From positions 1 through 11,337 of the forward strand of contig JAYVPU010000032.1 of the NCBI GenBank assembly GCA_043757205.1: 11,337 bases of DNA, in the 5' to 3' direction. Under the pieces are notes generated by a model. That model was not told where the DNA came from, searched no databases, and was given only the letters and a program-made list of their open reading frames with translations. This stretch comes from CANCDA01 sp043757205. GTDB taxonomy: Bacteria; Pseudomonadota; Gammaproteobacteria; Burkholderiales; Burkholderiaceae_C. This document shows, in pieces, positions 1 to 6,327 of the stretch; within the stretch, counting starts at the first letter, position 1; every line of letters starts with the position of its first letter. Position numbers and translations under genes: made by a program.

Positions 1-770
1 TTCAAGTTCTCGTCGTAGCGACGGGCCTCAAACTCTTCGTTGTTGAAGTACTTGACGGTCTCGTAATTGAGCAGCGAATCAATGGCCCGGCTGTGCGCAG
101 TGGAGTCCAGCTCGTTCATCTTGCGCCGAAAGTGAGTGCGCCATTCGGTGATGGTGACGGTGAAGGTGATGTAGCAGGCCAGGGCGATCAGCGTGATCCA
201 GGCAAACCACACATCAAACTTCACGGCTAAGAGCGTGAGCACCAGCGTGATCTCGATCAATGTCGGCACGATGCTGTAGAGCGAGTAAGAGATGAGCGAG
301 TGCACGGCGCGCGTGCCGCGCTCGATGTCACGCGTCATGCCGCCGGTTTGACGCTCCAGGTGGAAGCGCAAACTCAAAGCGTGCAGGTGCTGAAACACCT
401 GCAAAGAGATGCTGCGCGCCGTGCCCTCGGTCGCCTTGGCAAACACCAGCTCTCGCAACTCGGTGAACAGCGAGGTGGACAGGCGCAGCGCGCCATAGGC
501 CAGCAAGAGGGCCATCGGCACCACCGCAATGGCGCGTGCATCACCCGGCGCAATGGCCAGGGTGTCCACCAGATCTTTGAGCAGCAAGGGCACGCCCACA
601 TTGGCCAGCTTAGCCCCGAGCATGAAACTGAGCGCCAGCATGACGCGCCATTTGTACTGCCACAGATAAGGGAACAGGCGTTGCAGAGTGCCCCAGTCGG
701 AGCGCGGGGCAGTGGCCGCAGAGGCGGCTACGGGTGGGTGTGAAGAAGCGGTTTCACCGTAGCGGCGCAT
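1..770 (-). CDS. Atm1/HMT-type ABC exporter, N-terminal part (truncated by window edge)
   Basis: Seen: an open frame of 256 codons from ATG at 770 running off the left edge. A polar Ala/Pro-rich leader (about 1-25) is followed by a type-I ABC transmembrane domain. Hydrophobic segments lie near residues 44-60, 80-97 and 160-200. The stretch LERQTGGMTRDIERGTR (138-154) and the later NYETVKYFNNEEFEARRYDENL region are hallmarks of the Atm1/HMT1/ABCB7 family. Known of the family: homodimeric inner-membrane exporters of glutathione-linked metal or sulfur species. The ATP-binding domain (Walker A, signature, Walker B) would lie beyond the window and cannot be checked. The start is supported by the family-typical segment RSDWGTLQRLFPYLWQYKWRV shortly after it. 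No Shine-Dalgarno sequence is visible; the bases before ATG are GGATTGTCCCCT. It is divergent from the thioesterase gene at 871. Confidence 0.88.
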   Translation of the reverse strand, partial: MRRYGETASSHPPVAASAATAPRSDWGTLQRLFPYLWQYKWRVMLALSFMLGAKLANVGVPLLLKDLVDTLAIAPGDARAIAVVPMALLLAYGALRLSTSLFTELRELVFAKATEGTARSISLQVFQHLHALSLRFHLERQTGGMTRDIERGTRAVHSLISYSLYSIVPTLIEITLVLTLLAVKFDVWFAWITLIALACYITFTVTITEWRTHFRRKMNELDSTAHSRAIDSLLNYETVKYFNNEEFEARRYDENL

Positions 771-793
771 AGGGGACAATCCAGAATGTTTTA

Positions 794-821
794 TTGAGAA
801 CTTTCGGGACAGACCAAGAAT
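794..821 (+). promoter_or_regulatory. Weak candidate sigma70 promoter for the YciA-like thioesterase gene
   Basis: TTGAGA (794-799, 5/6 to the -35 consensus), a 16-nt spacer, then AAGAAT (816-821, 4/6 to the -10 consensus). If used, the -10 element lies inside the hairpin repeat (805-854), so the inserted repeat would supply part of the promoter. Based on consensus matching only; other placements in this 100-bp divergent region are possible. Confidence 0.3.
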
Positions 822-854
822 TACGCGCAGCGAATTTTGCTCTGTCCTCAACTG
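805..854 (+). repeat. 50-bp hairpin repeat, copy 1
   Basis: This stretch matches the reverse complement of 2628-2677 at 48 of 50 positions. It folds into one long interrupted hairpin: GGACAGA (807-813) with TCTGTCC (841-847), CAA (815-817) with TTG (837-839), AATT (819-822) with AATT (833-836), CGC (824-826) with GCG (830-832), and loop GCA (827-829). About 17 pairs form, with one C/C mismatch and two single-base bulges (G818, A823). There is no T-run after it, so it is not a classic terminator. It ends 16 nt before the thioesterase ATG. The GGGACAGA/TCTGTCC ends resemble REP-type hairpins mobilised by RAYT (Y1-type) transposases; this is inference, and no transposase is in the window. Confidence 0.85.
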
Positions 855-870
855 ATTGGGATTGTCCTCC

Positions 871-1296
871 ATGTCTGAAAATTCATCTGCGCTTCCGGTC
901 AGATCCACCACTCGCCCACCCTCGGACGAAGAGCTGGTGCTCAAGGTCATACCCATGCCGGCGGACTGCAATGCCAATGGCGATATTTTTGGCGGCTGGG
1001 TCATGGCCCAGGTGGACTTGGCCGGCTCAGTGATTCCCGCGCGCTATGTGGACGGGCGCATGGCCACGGTGGCGGTGAACGAATTCATCTTCAAACAACC
1101 GGTGCGGGTGGGCGATATTTTGTCGTTTTACGCCAAGCTCAGCCGCATTGGCCGCACGTCCATTACCGTGAAGGTCGAGGTCTATGCGGAACGTTTTAGA
1201 GCGCAAGGCACCTACATCAAGGTGACCGAGGCCTCACTCACCTATGTGGCGATTGACGAAACAGGCAAGCCGCGTGCGGTGCCGGTTCGGCCTTAA
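871..1296 (+). CDS. yciA: YciA-like acyl-CoA thioesterase (hotdog fold)
   Basis: 141 residues, close to the usual length of small YciA/BFIT-type single-hotdog thioesterases. The family signature NANGDIFGGWVMAQVD (34-49) is complete. D49, at the end of this motif, is the expected catalytic aspartate by comparison with YciA. The following segments (VAVNEFIFKQPVRVGDILSFYAKLSRIGRTSITVKVEVY) match the family core. Known role: cytoplasmic hydrolysis of short- to medium-chain acyl-CoA to free acid plus CoA, usually as a hexamer. ATG at 871 is preferred over an in-frame TTG at 856; neither has a good Shine-Dalgarno sequence. It is the only plus-strand gene here, divergent from the ABC exporter and convergent with the beta-oxidation operon, its stop lying 9 nt from the opposing stop. 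The exact substrate cannot be read from sequence. Confidence 0.88.
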   Translation: MSENSSALPVRSTTRPPSDEELVLKVIPMPADCNANGDIFGGWVMAQVDLAGSVIPARYVDGRMATVAVNEFIFKQPVRVGDILSFYAKLSRIGRTSITVKVEVYAERFRAQGTYIKVTEASLTYVAIDETGKPRAVPVRP

Positions 1297-1311
1297 GCCG
1301 TGGGCTTAGGC
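1290..1311. terminator. Hairpin spanning both convergent stop codons, possible bidirectional terminator
   Basis: GCCT-t-AAGCC (1290-1299) pairs with GGCTTAGGC (1303-1311) around a GTG loop: 9 pairs with one bulged T. The stop codons of the YciA-like gene (TAA 1294-1296) and of the opposing thioesterase (TAA, 1308-1306) both lie inside the stem. There is no adjacent T-run on either strand, so intrinsic termination is uncertain. It may only be the by-product of two similar gene ends meeting. Confidence 0.4.
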
Positions 1312-1797
1312 GACGATGTAGGCGCCCGCGCCCGTGGACAGCAGCTTGCCGTCAGCCCCCAAAAACTCCATGCGTGTCGAGGCCACACGCGAGCCCAGGC
1401 GCAACACCTCGGCACGAATCTCAAACTGCTCGCCGATACCGGGGCGCAGGTAGTCCACGCGCATATCAATCGTGGCTACGCGGGTGAAACGGTGCATGAG
1501 TTGTTCCATGGACTCATCTAAATGCCGCGCGCCGATGGCCGTCATCACCACCAAGCCGCCCACCGCATCCAAGCTCGCGCTGATGACGCCGCCGTGAAGC
1601 CGTTTGTGGCTATAGGCCCCGATCAGCTCGGGTCGCATGTTGAGGCTTACCGACACCCGCTCGGGTTGCAGGTTGATGATCTTCAAGCCCAAGAGCTGGT
1701 TGAAGACGATTTTTTCTTCAAACACTTGCCGAACGGTTTCTATGAATTCAGGCGTGAAGCCTGAATCCGGCAAGGGCTTGGTTTTGTTCACAGGCAT
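1306..1797 (-). CDS. PaaI/YigI-like hotdog acyl-CoA thioesterase
   Basis: 163 residues from ATG at 1797. A short N-terminal region containing FNQLLGLKI (32-40) leads into a PaaI-type hotdog core with LHGGVISASLDAVGG (67-81): the HGG motif is at 68-70 and D77 fits the catalytic acid of the HGGxxxxxxD pattern. MRVDYLRPG (112-120) is also typical. The overall form (FNQLLGLxI, ELIG, LHGG) recalls E. coli YigI, a medium/long-chain acyl-CoA thioesterase, but this is from memory of the family. It is the last gene of the beta-oxidation operon, starting 10 nt after the isomerase-like gene's stop, with a weak GAAGA before the start. A plausible job is freeing CoA from stalled or surplus acyl-CoA. The frame stays open upstream to 1911, but that part lies over the end of the preceding gene and does not look like thioesterase. 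Confidence 0.82.
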   Translation of the reverse strand: MPVNKTKPLPDSGFTPEFIETVRQVFEEKIVFNQLLGLKIINLQPERVSVSLNMRPELIGAYSHKRLHGGVISASLDAVGGLVVMTAIGARHLDESMEQLMHRFTRVATIDMRVDYLRPGIGEQFEIRAEVLRLGSRVASTRMEFLGADGKLLSTGAGAYIVA

Positions 1798-1807
1798 GCG
1801 CTGATCT

Positions 1808-2584
1808 TCAGACTTTGGAGAAGTCCGGGCGACGCTTTTCCATGAAGGCGGTGAAGGCCTCTTTGGCCGCGGGCTCGCGCAGCATGCGGGTAAAGCTGGC
1901 CCCTTCGTCATTGATCTGCTGCGTCACCAGCGCTGCCTGGCCTTTTTTCATCAGCCGTTTGGTTTCCATCAAAGAGGCCAAGGGCTTAGCCGCGAGCTTG
2001 CGTGCCTGCGCTTGCGCGTAGTTAGCAGCTTCAGTGGGCGGCAACACGCGATTGACCATGCCGACCTCTAGCGCGGCCTCGGCCATGAAGGGTTCACCAA
2101 GCAGCAGCGCTTCGGCGGCGCGGTGGTAACCCAGCATCTGCGGCAACAGCAAGGTAGAGGCCAGCTCCGGGCACAAGCCCAGATTCACAAAGGGCAGTGC
2201 AAACGCGGCGTTGTCACCGGCATAGACCAAATCGCAATGCAGCAGCACTGTGGCACCAATGCCCACCGCCGGGCCGCACACAGCGGCGATCAAGGGCTTG
2301 GGGAAGGCCGACAGGGCGTGCATGAAACGAAACACGGGGGAGTCTGTCCCGTTGGGAGGGCTATTTAAAAAATCCCCCAGGTCATTGCCCGCGCTAAAGA
2401 CGGTCTCGTGGCCCTGAATCAGCAGCACACGCACCGCCGCATCGTCTTGAGCGGCCAGCAGCACATCGGCCATGGTGCTGTACATGCTGGCGGTGATGGA
2501 ATTCTTTTTCCCCAGACGGTTCAGGGTCAGGGTCATGACACCGGCTTCGGTGTGGGTCAGGATGTCGGGTTGGGTGTCGCTCAT
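1808..2584 (-). CDS. Enoyl-CoA hydratase/isomerase family protein, probably delta3-delta2 enoyl-CoA isomerase type
   Basis: 258 residues, a normal crotonase-fold length. The oxyanion-hole segments are present: FSAGNDL (63-69) and PAVGIG (105-110). The two glutamates used by classical hydratases are missing: the GCE position is T112 and the second is F132. Instead E140 stands in LGLCPELAS, at the place of the single catalytic glutamate of ECI2/Eci1p-type enoyl-CoA isomerases (human ECI2 has a closely similar PAVGIS...SPEG pattern). So it probably shifts 3-enoyl-CoA to 2-enoyl-CoA, letting unsaturated chains enter the spiral, while hydration is done by the bifunctional enzyme at 3906-6317. ATG at 2584 is chosen for its AAGGA ribosome site and family-typical start. 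The frame stays open to 2713 but would run through the hairpin repeat and into the thiolase gene. The residue argument rests on alignment by eye; a hydratase role is the alternative. Confidence 0.85.
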   Translation of the reverse strand: MSDTQPDILTHTEAGVMTLTLNRLGKKNSITASMYSTMADVLLAAQDDAAVRVLLIQGHETVFSAGNDLGDFLNSPPNGTDSPVFRFMHALSAFPKPLIAAVCGPAVGIGATVLLHCDLVYAGDNAAFALPFVNLGLCPELASTLLLPQMLGYHRAAEALLLGEPFMAEAALEVGMVNRVLPPTEAANYAQAQARKLAAKPLASLMETKRLMKKGQAALVTQQINDEGASFTRMLREPAAKEAFTAFMEKRRPDFSKV

Positions 2585-2627
2585 GAGGGGGTCCTTGTTG
2601 GTGTGATTATCGTGCCGCATTTCTAAG

Positions 2628-2677
2628 CAGTTGAGGACAGAGCAAAGTTCGCTGCGCGTAACTCTTGGTCTGTCCCG
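2628..2677 (-). repeat. 50-bp hairpin repeat, copy 2
   Basis: Second copy of the element at 805-854, here on the minus strand in the 100-bp gap between the thiolase stop (2685) and the isomerase-like start (2584). The other gaps in the operon are 4-24 nt, so this insertion accounts for the extra space. It differs from copy 1 only at 2662 and 2647. These two bases pair in the hairpin: G-C here, A-T in copy 1. It ends 43 nt before the downstream ATG, in the same orientation relative to that gene as copy 1 is to its gene. With no T-run it is more likely an mRNA-stabilising or attenuating hairpin, or a REP-like insertion, than a terminator. Confidence 0.85.
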
Positions 2678-2684
2678 CAAGGTT

Positions 2685-3881
2685 TCAGATTCGCTCGAAG
2701 ATACCTGCCGCACCCTGTCCCATGCCGACGCACATGGTGACCATGCCGTACTTCAAATTTTTGCGGCGCAGGGCATGAATCACTGTGGCGGCACGGATGG
2801 CACCGGTGGCCCCCAGCGGATGGCCCAATGCGATGGCCCCGCCCATGGGGTTGACCTTGGCGGCGTCCAGCCCCAGGGTGTTGATGACGGCCAGCGATTG
2901 GGCGGCAAAGGCCTCGTTCAACTCAAACCAGTCAATGTCGTCCTGCTTGAGCCCTGCATAACGCAGCGCGGCCGGGATGGCCTCGATCGGGCCAATGCCC
3001 ATGATGTGCGGCGGCACGCCCTTGCTGGCAAAGCTGACGAAGCGCGCCAGCGGTGTCAGGCCGAAACGCTTCACCGCTGACTCGCTGGCCAAAATCAAAG
3101 CCCCCGCGCCGTCCGAGGTCTGCGAGCTGTTGCCCGCCGTGACCGAGCCGCGCGCAGCAAACACGGTCTTGAGTTGCCCGAGGCCCTGTACCGTGGTGTC
3201 CGCGCGGGCCCCCTCGTCCAGACTCACCACGCGGGTCTTGCTGATGACCTCTCCGGTGGCCAGATTCGGCGTGCGGTCTGTCACCTCCACCGGCGTGATT
3301 TCATCGCTGAACTCGCCCGCCTGCATGGCGGCCAGGGCCTTCATGTGCGAGGCATAGGCGAATTCGTCTTGCGCCTCGCGGGAGACCTTCCACTGCGTGG
3401 CCACTTTCTCCGCCGTCAAGCCCATGCCGTAAGCAATGCCAATATTCTCGTCGTTTAAGAACATGGCGGGCGAGAGAGAAGGCGTGTTGCCCATCATCGG
3501 CACCATGCTCATGCTCTCGGTGCCTGCGGCAATCATCACCTCGGCCTCGCCCACACGAATGCGGTCTGCCGCCATTTGTATGGCGCTCAGACCCGAAGCA
3601 CAAAAGCGATTCACCGTGATCCCGCCCACACTGGTGGGCAGACCCGCCAACACCGCACCAATGCGCGCGATGTTCAGACCCTGCGGCCCCTCGGGGATGG
3701 CGCAGCCGCAGATGATGTCTTCAATCGCCTGCGGGTCGAGCGTGGGCACCTGGCTCAGGGCCGATTGCAAGGCTTTGACCAGCAGCTCATCAGGCCGCAT
3801 GTTGCGAAAAAATCCCCGCTGCGAACGCCCGATGGGGGTGCGGGTTGCGGCCACGATGTAAGCGTCTTGAACTTGTTTCAT
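2685..3881 (-). CDS. Acetyl-CoA C-acyltransferase (3-ketoacyl-CoA thiolase)
   Basis: 398 residues, the standard thiolase length. The nucleophilic cysteine is C94 in NRFCASGLSAIQ. The C-terminal catalytic motifs are NEAF (322-325), GHPLGATG (353-360, H354) and MCVGMGQG (383-390, C384). All residues needed for the two-step Claisen/thiolytic mechanism are present. Role: cleaves 3-ketoacyl-CoA with CoA to acetyl-CoA and a chain two carbons shorter, the last step of the spiral. Its position directly after the 3-hydroxyacyl-CoA dehydrogenase gene (24-nt gap) favours a degradative FadA/FadI-like role over acetoacetyl-CoA synthesis, but chain length cannot be told from sequence. Start ATG at 3881; a weak AAAGA precedes it. 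The hairpin repeat follows its stop codon. Confidence 0.92.
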   Translation of the reverse strand: MKQVQDAYIVAATRTPIGRSQRGFFRNMRPDELLVKALQSALSQVPTLDPQAIEDIICGCAIPEGPQGLNIARIGAVLAGLPTSVGGITVNRFCASGLSAIQMAADRIRVGEAEVMIAAGTESMSMVPMMGNTPSLSPAMFLNDENIGIAYGMGLTAEKVATQWKVSREAQDEFAYASHMKALAAMQAGEFSDEITPVEVTDRTPNLATGEVISKTRVVSLDEGARADTTVQGLGQLKTVFAARGSVTAGNSSQTSDGAGALILASESAVKRFGLTPLARFVSFASKGVPPHIMGIGPIEAIPAALRYAGLKQDDIDWFELNEAFAAQSLAVINTLGLDAAKVNPMGGAIALGHPLGATGAIRAATVIHALRRKNLKYGMVTMCVGMGQGAAGIFERI

Positions 3882-3905
3882 ATTGATCTTTCAGCAGTCA
3901 CTTCA

Positions 3906-6317
3906 TCAGTTGCGAACCGGCTTGCCGGTGGACATCATTCCCATGATGCGCTCCTGCGTTTTGGGGTGCGTCAACAGCGAACAAAAGGCTTGGCGCTCCA
4001 AAGTCATCAGGTAGTCCTCGGATACCAGGCTGCCCGCGTCCACATCACCACCACACACCACATGGGCGATCAGGCTCGCGATGTGAAAGTCGTGTGCACT
4101 GATGAAACCACCATCGCGCATATTCACGAGCTGCCCCTTGATAGTGGCCACGCCGCTGCGACCGGCCACCGGGAACAGGCGCTGGTGCGGTGCACGGTAA
4201 CCCGACTGAGCCATCGCCTTGGCCTCGTTGATGGCCACATACAGCAGCTCGTCGATGTGCGGAACGATCACGTCGCTACTCAGCAGATAGCCGAGCTTGC
4301 GTGACTCGATGGCGCTGGTGCCGACCTTGGCCATGGCTGCTGCGGTGAAGCCCTCGGTGAGGAAGGGCAAGATGTCTTTACCGGTGGAGCTTGCTGCATT
4401 TTCTGCGGCACGCCGTGCGATGTAAGTCAAGCCACCCGCACCGGGCACCAGGCCCACACCGACTTCGACCAAGCCGATGTAACTCTCCATCACCACCACG
4501 CGCTTGGCGGAGTACACCGCCAGCTCGCAGCCGCCGCCCAGCGCCAGGCCACGCACGGCCGACACCGTGGGTACGCTGGCATAACGCAAGCGCAACATGA
4601 GTTGCTGCAAGGCCTGCTCCATGTCGTTGATCAGGGCCGCGCCGCCCTGCATGAAGACAGGCAGCATGGCTTGCAAATCAGCCCCCGCAGAGAACATGTC
4701 GTCGGGAGACCAGATCACCAGGCCTGCATGTTCTTTTTCAGCCAAGTCGATGGCCCGCGTGAGCCCCTCAGTCACGCCTGGGCTGATGGCGTGCATCTTG
4801 GTTTTGATGCTGGCAATCAACACGCTGTCAGTCGCAGCGTCATCCAGCACCCACAGGCGAATGGCCTCGTCTTCATGCACGGTCTTGCCTGCGGACTGGG
4901 CTGGTGTTGCGCCAGAGCCCAACACGCTTTGCGGGAAATGCTGTCGTGCATGAACCGGCAAGCGGTGTTGTGGCACAAACTGAGCGGCCACAGGGTTCCA
5001 TGAGCCTTGCCGTGTGTGCACGCCACCAGCGTCGGCGACAGGTCCAGTAAACACCCAATCGGGTAACGGCGCTTTGCACAGCGCACGGCCGGCATCAATA
5101 TCTTCTTGCACCATATGGGCGACTTCTAGCCAGCCCGCGTCTTGCCAGAGCTCAAACGGGCCTTGGCGCATACCAAAGCCCCAGCGCATGGCATAGTCCA
5201 CATCACGCGCAGTCTCGGCAATCGTTACCAGATGGACTGCGGCATAGTGAAAGCTATTGCGCAAAGTTGCCCAGAGGAACTTGCCCTGAGCACTCTCGCT
5301 ATTGCGCAACAACGTCAGACGCTCCGCAGCCGGTTTCTTCAAGATACGGGTGAAGATGTCGTCGGCCTTTTGACCAGCGGGCACGTAGTCGCCGATGGCC
5401 ACATCAAAACGCAGGATGTCGCGCCCGATTTTCTTGAAAAAACCAGCTTTACTTTTTTGCCCCAGGTTGCCGAGTTCAATCAACGTTTTGAGAACAGCGG
5501 GTGTGCCAAAGCTCTCATAAAAGGGGTCAGTCTGGGCGCTCAAGGTGTCCTGCAAAGTCTTGATGACGTGCGCCATGGTGTCCAGCCCGACCACATCGGC
5601 TGTGCGGAAGGTGCCCGAGCTGGCGCGCCCGAGCTTCTTGCCGGTGAGGTCGTCCACCACGTCATAGCTCAGGCCGAAGTTCTCCGCCTCCTTCATGGTC
5701 GCCAACATGCCTGCGATACCAATGCGGTTGGCAATGAAGTTGGGCGTGTCTTTGGCGCGCACCACGCTCTTGCCCAGCGCGCTGGTGACAAAGGTCCCCA
5801 GATCGTCCAGCACTTGCGGCTGCGTGGTGGGCGTGTTGATGATCTCGACCAGCGCCATATAGCGTGGCGGGTTGAAGAAATGGATGCCGCAAAAACGCGG
5901 CTTGATTTCTTCGGGCAAGGCGGCGCTCAATTGCGTGATGGACAATCCCGAGGTGTTGGACGCAAGCAGGGCGTGCGGGGCCACGAAGGGCGCAATTTTC
6001 TTGTACAGATCGAGCTTCCAGTCCATGCGCTCGGCGATGGCCTCGATGATGAGGTCACAGTCACGCAACTGTTCCATGTGCTCTTCGTAATTGGCCTGGC
6101 CAATCAGTGCAGCGTCTTCGGGCACACCCAGCGGGGCGGGACTGAGTTTTTTCAAACCCTCGATGGCTTTGCTGACGATACCGTTTTTGGGCCCCTCTTT
6201 GGCGGGCAGGTCGAACAAGATGACGGGCACCCCGACATTGACCAGATGCGCCGCGATCTGCGCGCCCATGACACCTGCGCCCAGGACGGCGACTTTTTTA
6301 ACTTGATATTTCGTCAT
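3906..6317 (-). CDS. Bifunctional 3-hydroxyacyl-CoA dehydrogenase / enoyl-CoA hydratase
   Basis: 803 residues. Order: NAD-binding Rossmann domain (GAGVMG, 13-18), dehydrogenase core with IHFFNPP (H146) and ALVEII (E158) giving the His-Glu catalytic pair, C-terminal dehydrogenase domains to about 420, a Pro/Gln/His-rich linker (about 425-485), then a crotonase domain. That domain has SAGADL, GGGCELA (E598) and LVEVGVGLVPGAGG (E618), so both hydratase glutamates are present. This dehydrogenase-first order is the reverse of E. coli FadB and matches FadN-like proteins. Role: converts 2-enoyl-CoA to 3-hydroxyacyl-CoA and then 3-ketoacyl-CoA with NAD+. ATG at 6317 is preferred because AGGA (6327-6324) lies 6 nt before it; an in-frame TTG at 6323 would abut that site. 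It starts 10 nt after the dehydrogenase stop. Confidence 0.93.
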   Translation of the reverse strand: MTKYQVKKVAVLGAGVMGAQIAAHLVNVGVPVILFDLPAKEGPKNGIVSKAIEGLKKLSPAPLGVPEDAALIGQANYEEHMEQLRDCDLIIEAIAERMDWKLDLYKKIAPFVAPHALLASNTSGLSITQLSAALPEEIKPRFCGIHFFNPPRYMALVEIINTPTTQPQVLDDLGTFVTSALGKSVVRAKDTPNFIANRIGIAGMLATMKEAENFGLSYDVVDDLTGKKLGRASSGTFRTADVVGLDTMAHVIKTLQDTLSAQTDPFYESFGTPAVLKTLIELGNLGQKSKAGFFKKIGRDILRFDVAIGDYVPAGQKADDIFTRILKKPAAERLTLLRNSESAQGKFLWATLRNSFHYAAVHLVTIAETARDVDYAMRWGFGMRQGPFELWQDAGWLEVAHMVQEDIDAGRALCKAPLPDWVFTGPVADAGGVHTRQGSWNPVAAQFVPQHRLPVHARQHFPQSVLGSGATPAQSAGKTVHEDEAIRLWVLDDAATDSVLIASIKTKMHAISPGVTEGLTRAIDLAEKEHAGLVIWSPDDMFSAGADLQAMLPVFMQGGAALINDMEQALQQLMLRLRYASVPTVSAVRGLALGGGCELAVYSAKRVVVMESYIGLVEVGVGLVPGAGGLTYIARRAAENAASSTGKDILPFLTEGFTAAAMAKVGTSAIESRKLGYLLSSDVIVPHIDELLYVAINEAKAMAQSGYRAPHQRLFPVAGRSGVATIKGQLVNMRDGGFISAHDFHIASLIAHVVCGGDVDAGSLVSEDYLMTLERQAFCSLLTHPKTQERIMGMMSTGKPVRN

Positions 6318-6323
6318 GCTCAA

Positions 6324-6327
6324 TCCT
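6324..6327 (-). promoter_or_regulatory. Ribosome binding site deciding the bifunctional enzyme's start
   Basis: AGGA at 6327-6324 (minus strand) directly follows the TGA... stop overlap region of the upstream acyl-CoA dehydrogenase gene (stop codon 6330-6328) and lies 6 nt before ATG 6317. This spacing is normal for the ATG and impossible for the in-frame TTG at 6323-6321. The layout suggests translational coupling. Confidence 0.65.

Larger units (their letters stand above)
774..867. repeat. 9-bp inverted repeat placed symmetrically before two divergent start codons
   Basis: GGACAATCC at 774-782 and its exact complement GGATTGTCC at 859-867. Read towards each gene, both become GGATTGTCC-NNN-ATG: NNN is CCT before the ABC exporter (ATG at 770) and TCC before the thioesterase (ATG at 871). 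The arms extend to 10 of 11 matching positions if the next two bases are included. They sit where a ribosome binding site would normally be, and neither gene has a recognisable one. The 50-bp hairpin repeat lies between the arms. Function is unknown; it could be a shared operator or leader signal, or decayed ends of an inserted element. Confidence 0.6.

Noticed and set aside
1..770. The ABC exporter as a pseudogene, because no nucleotide-binding domain is seen
   Set aside because: The frame is intact to the window edge; the missing domain simply lies outside the window.
856..870. TTG at 856 as start of the YciA-like protein
   Set aside because: It adds only five residues, without a ribosome site. 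ATG at 871 is the simpler choice, though neither is well supported by upstream signals.
2342..2351. A 10-nt match to the repeat's end (GTCTGTCCCG) as a third repeat copy
   Set aside because: It lies in the coding sequence of the isomerase-like gene (NGTDSPVF region), and the rest of the repeat is missing. Probably chance.
2585..2713. N-terminal extension of the isomerase-like protein to 2713
   Set aside because: It would translate through the hairpin repeat and the end of the thiolase gene, and it lacks a ribosome site. ATG 2584 has AAGGA and the family-like start.
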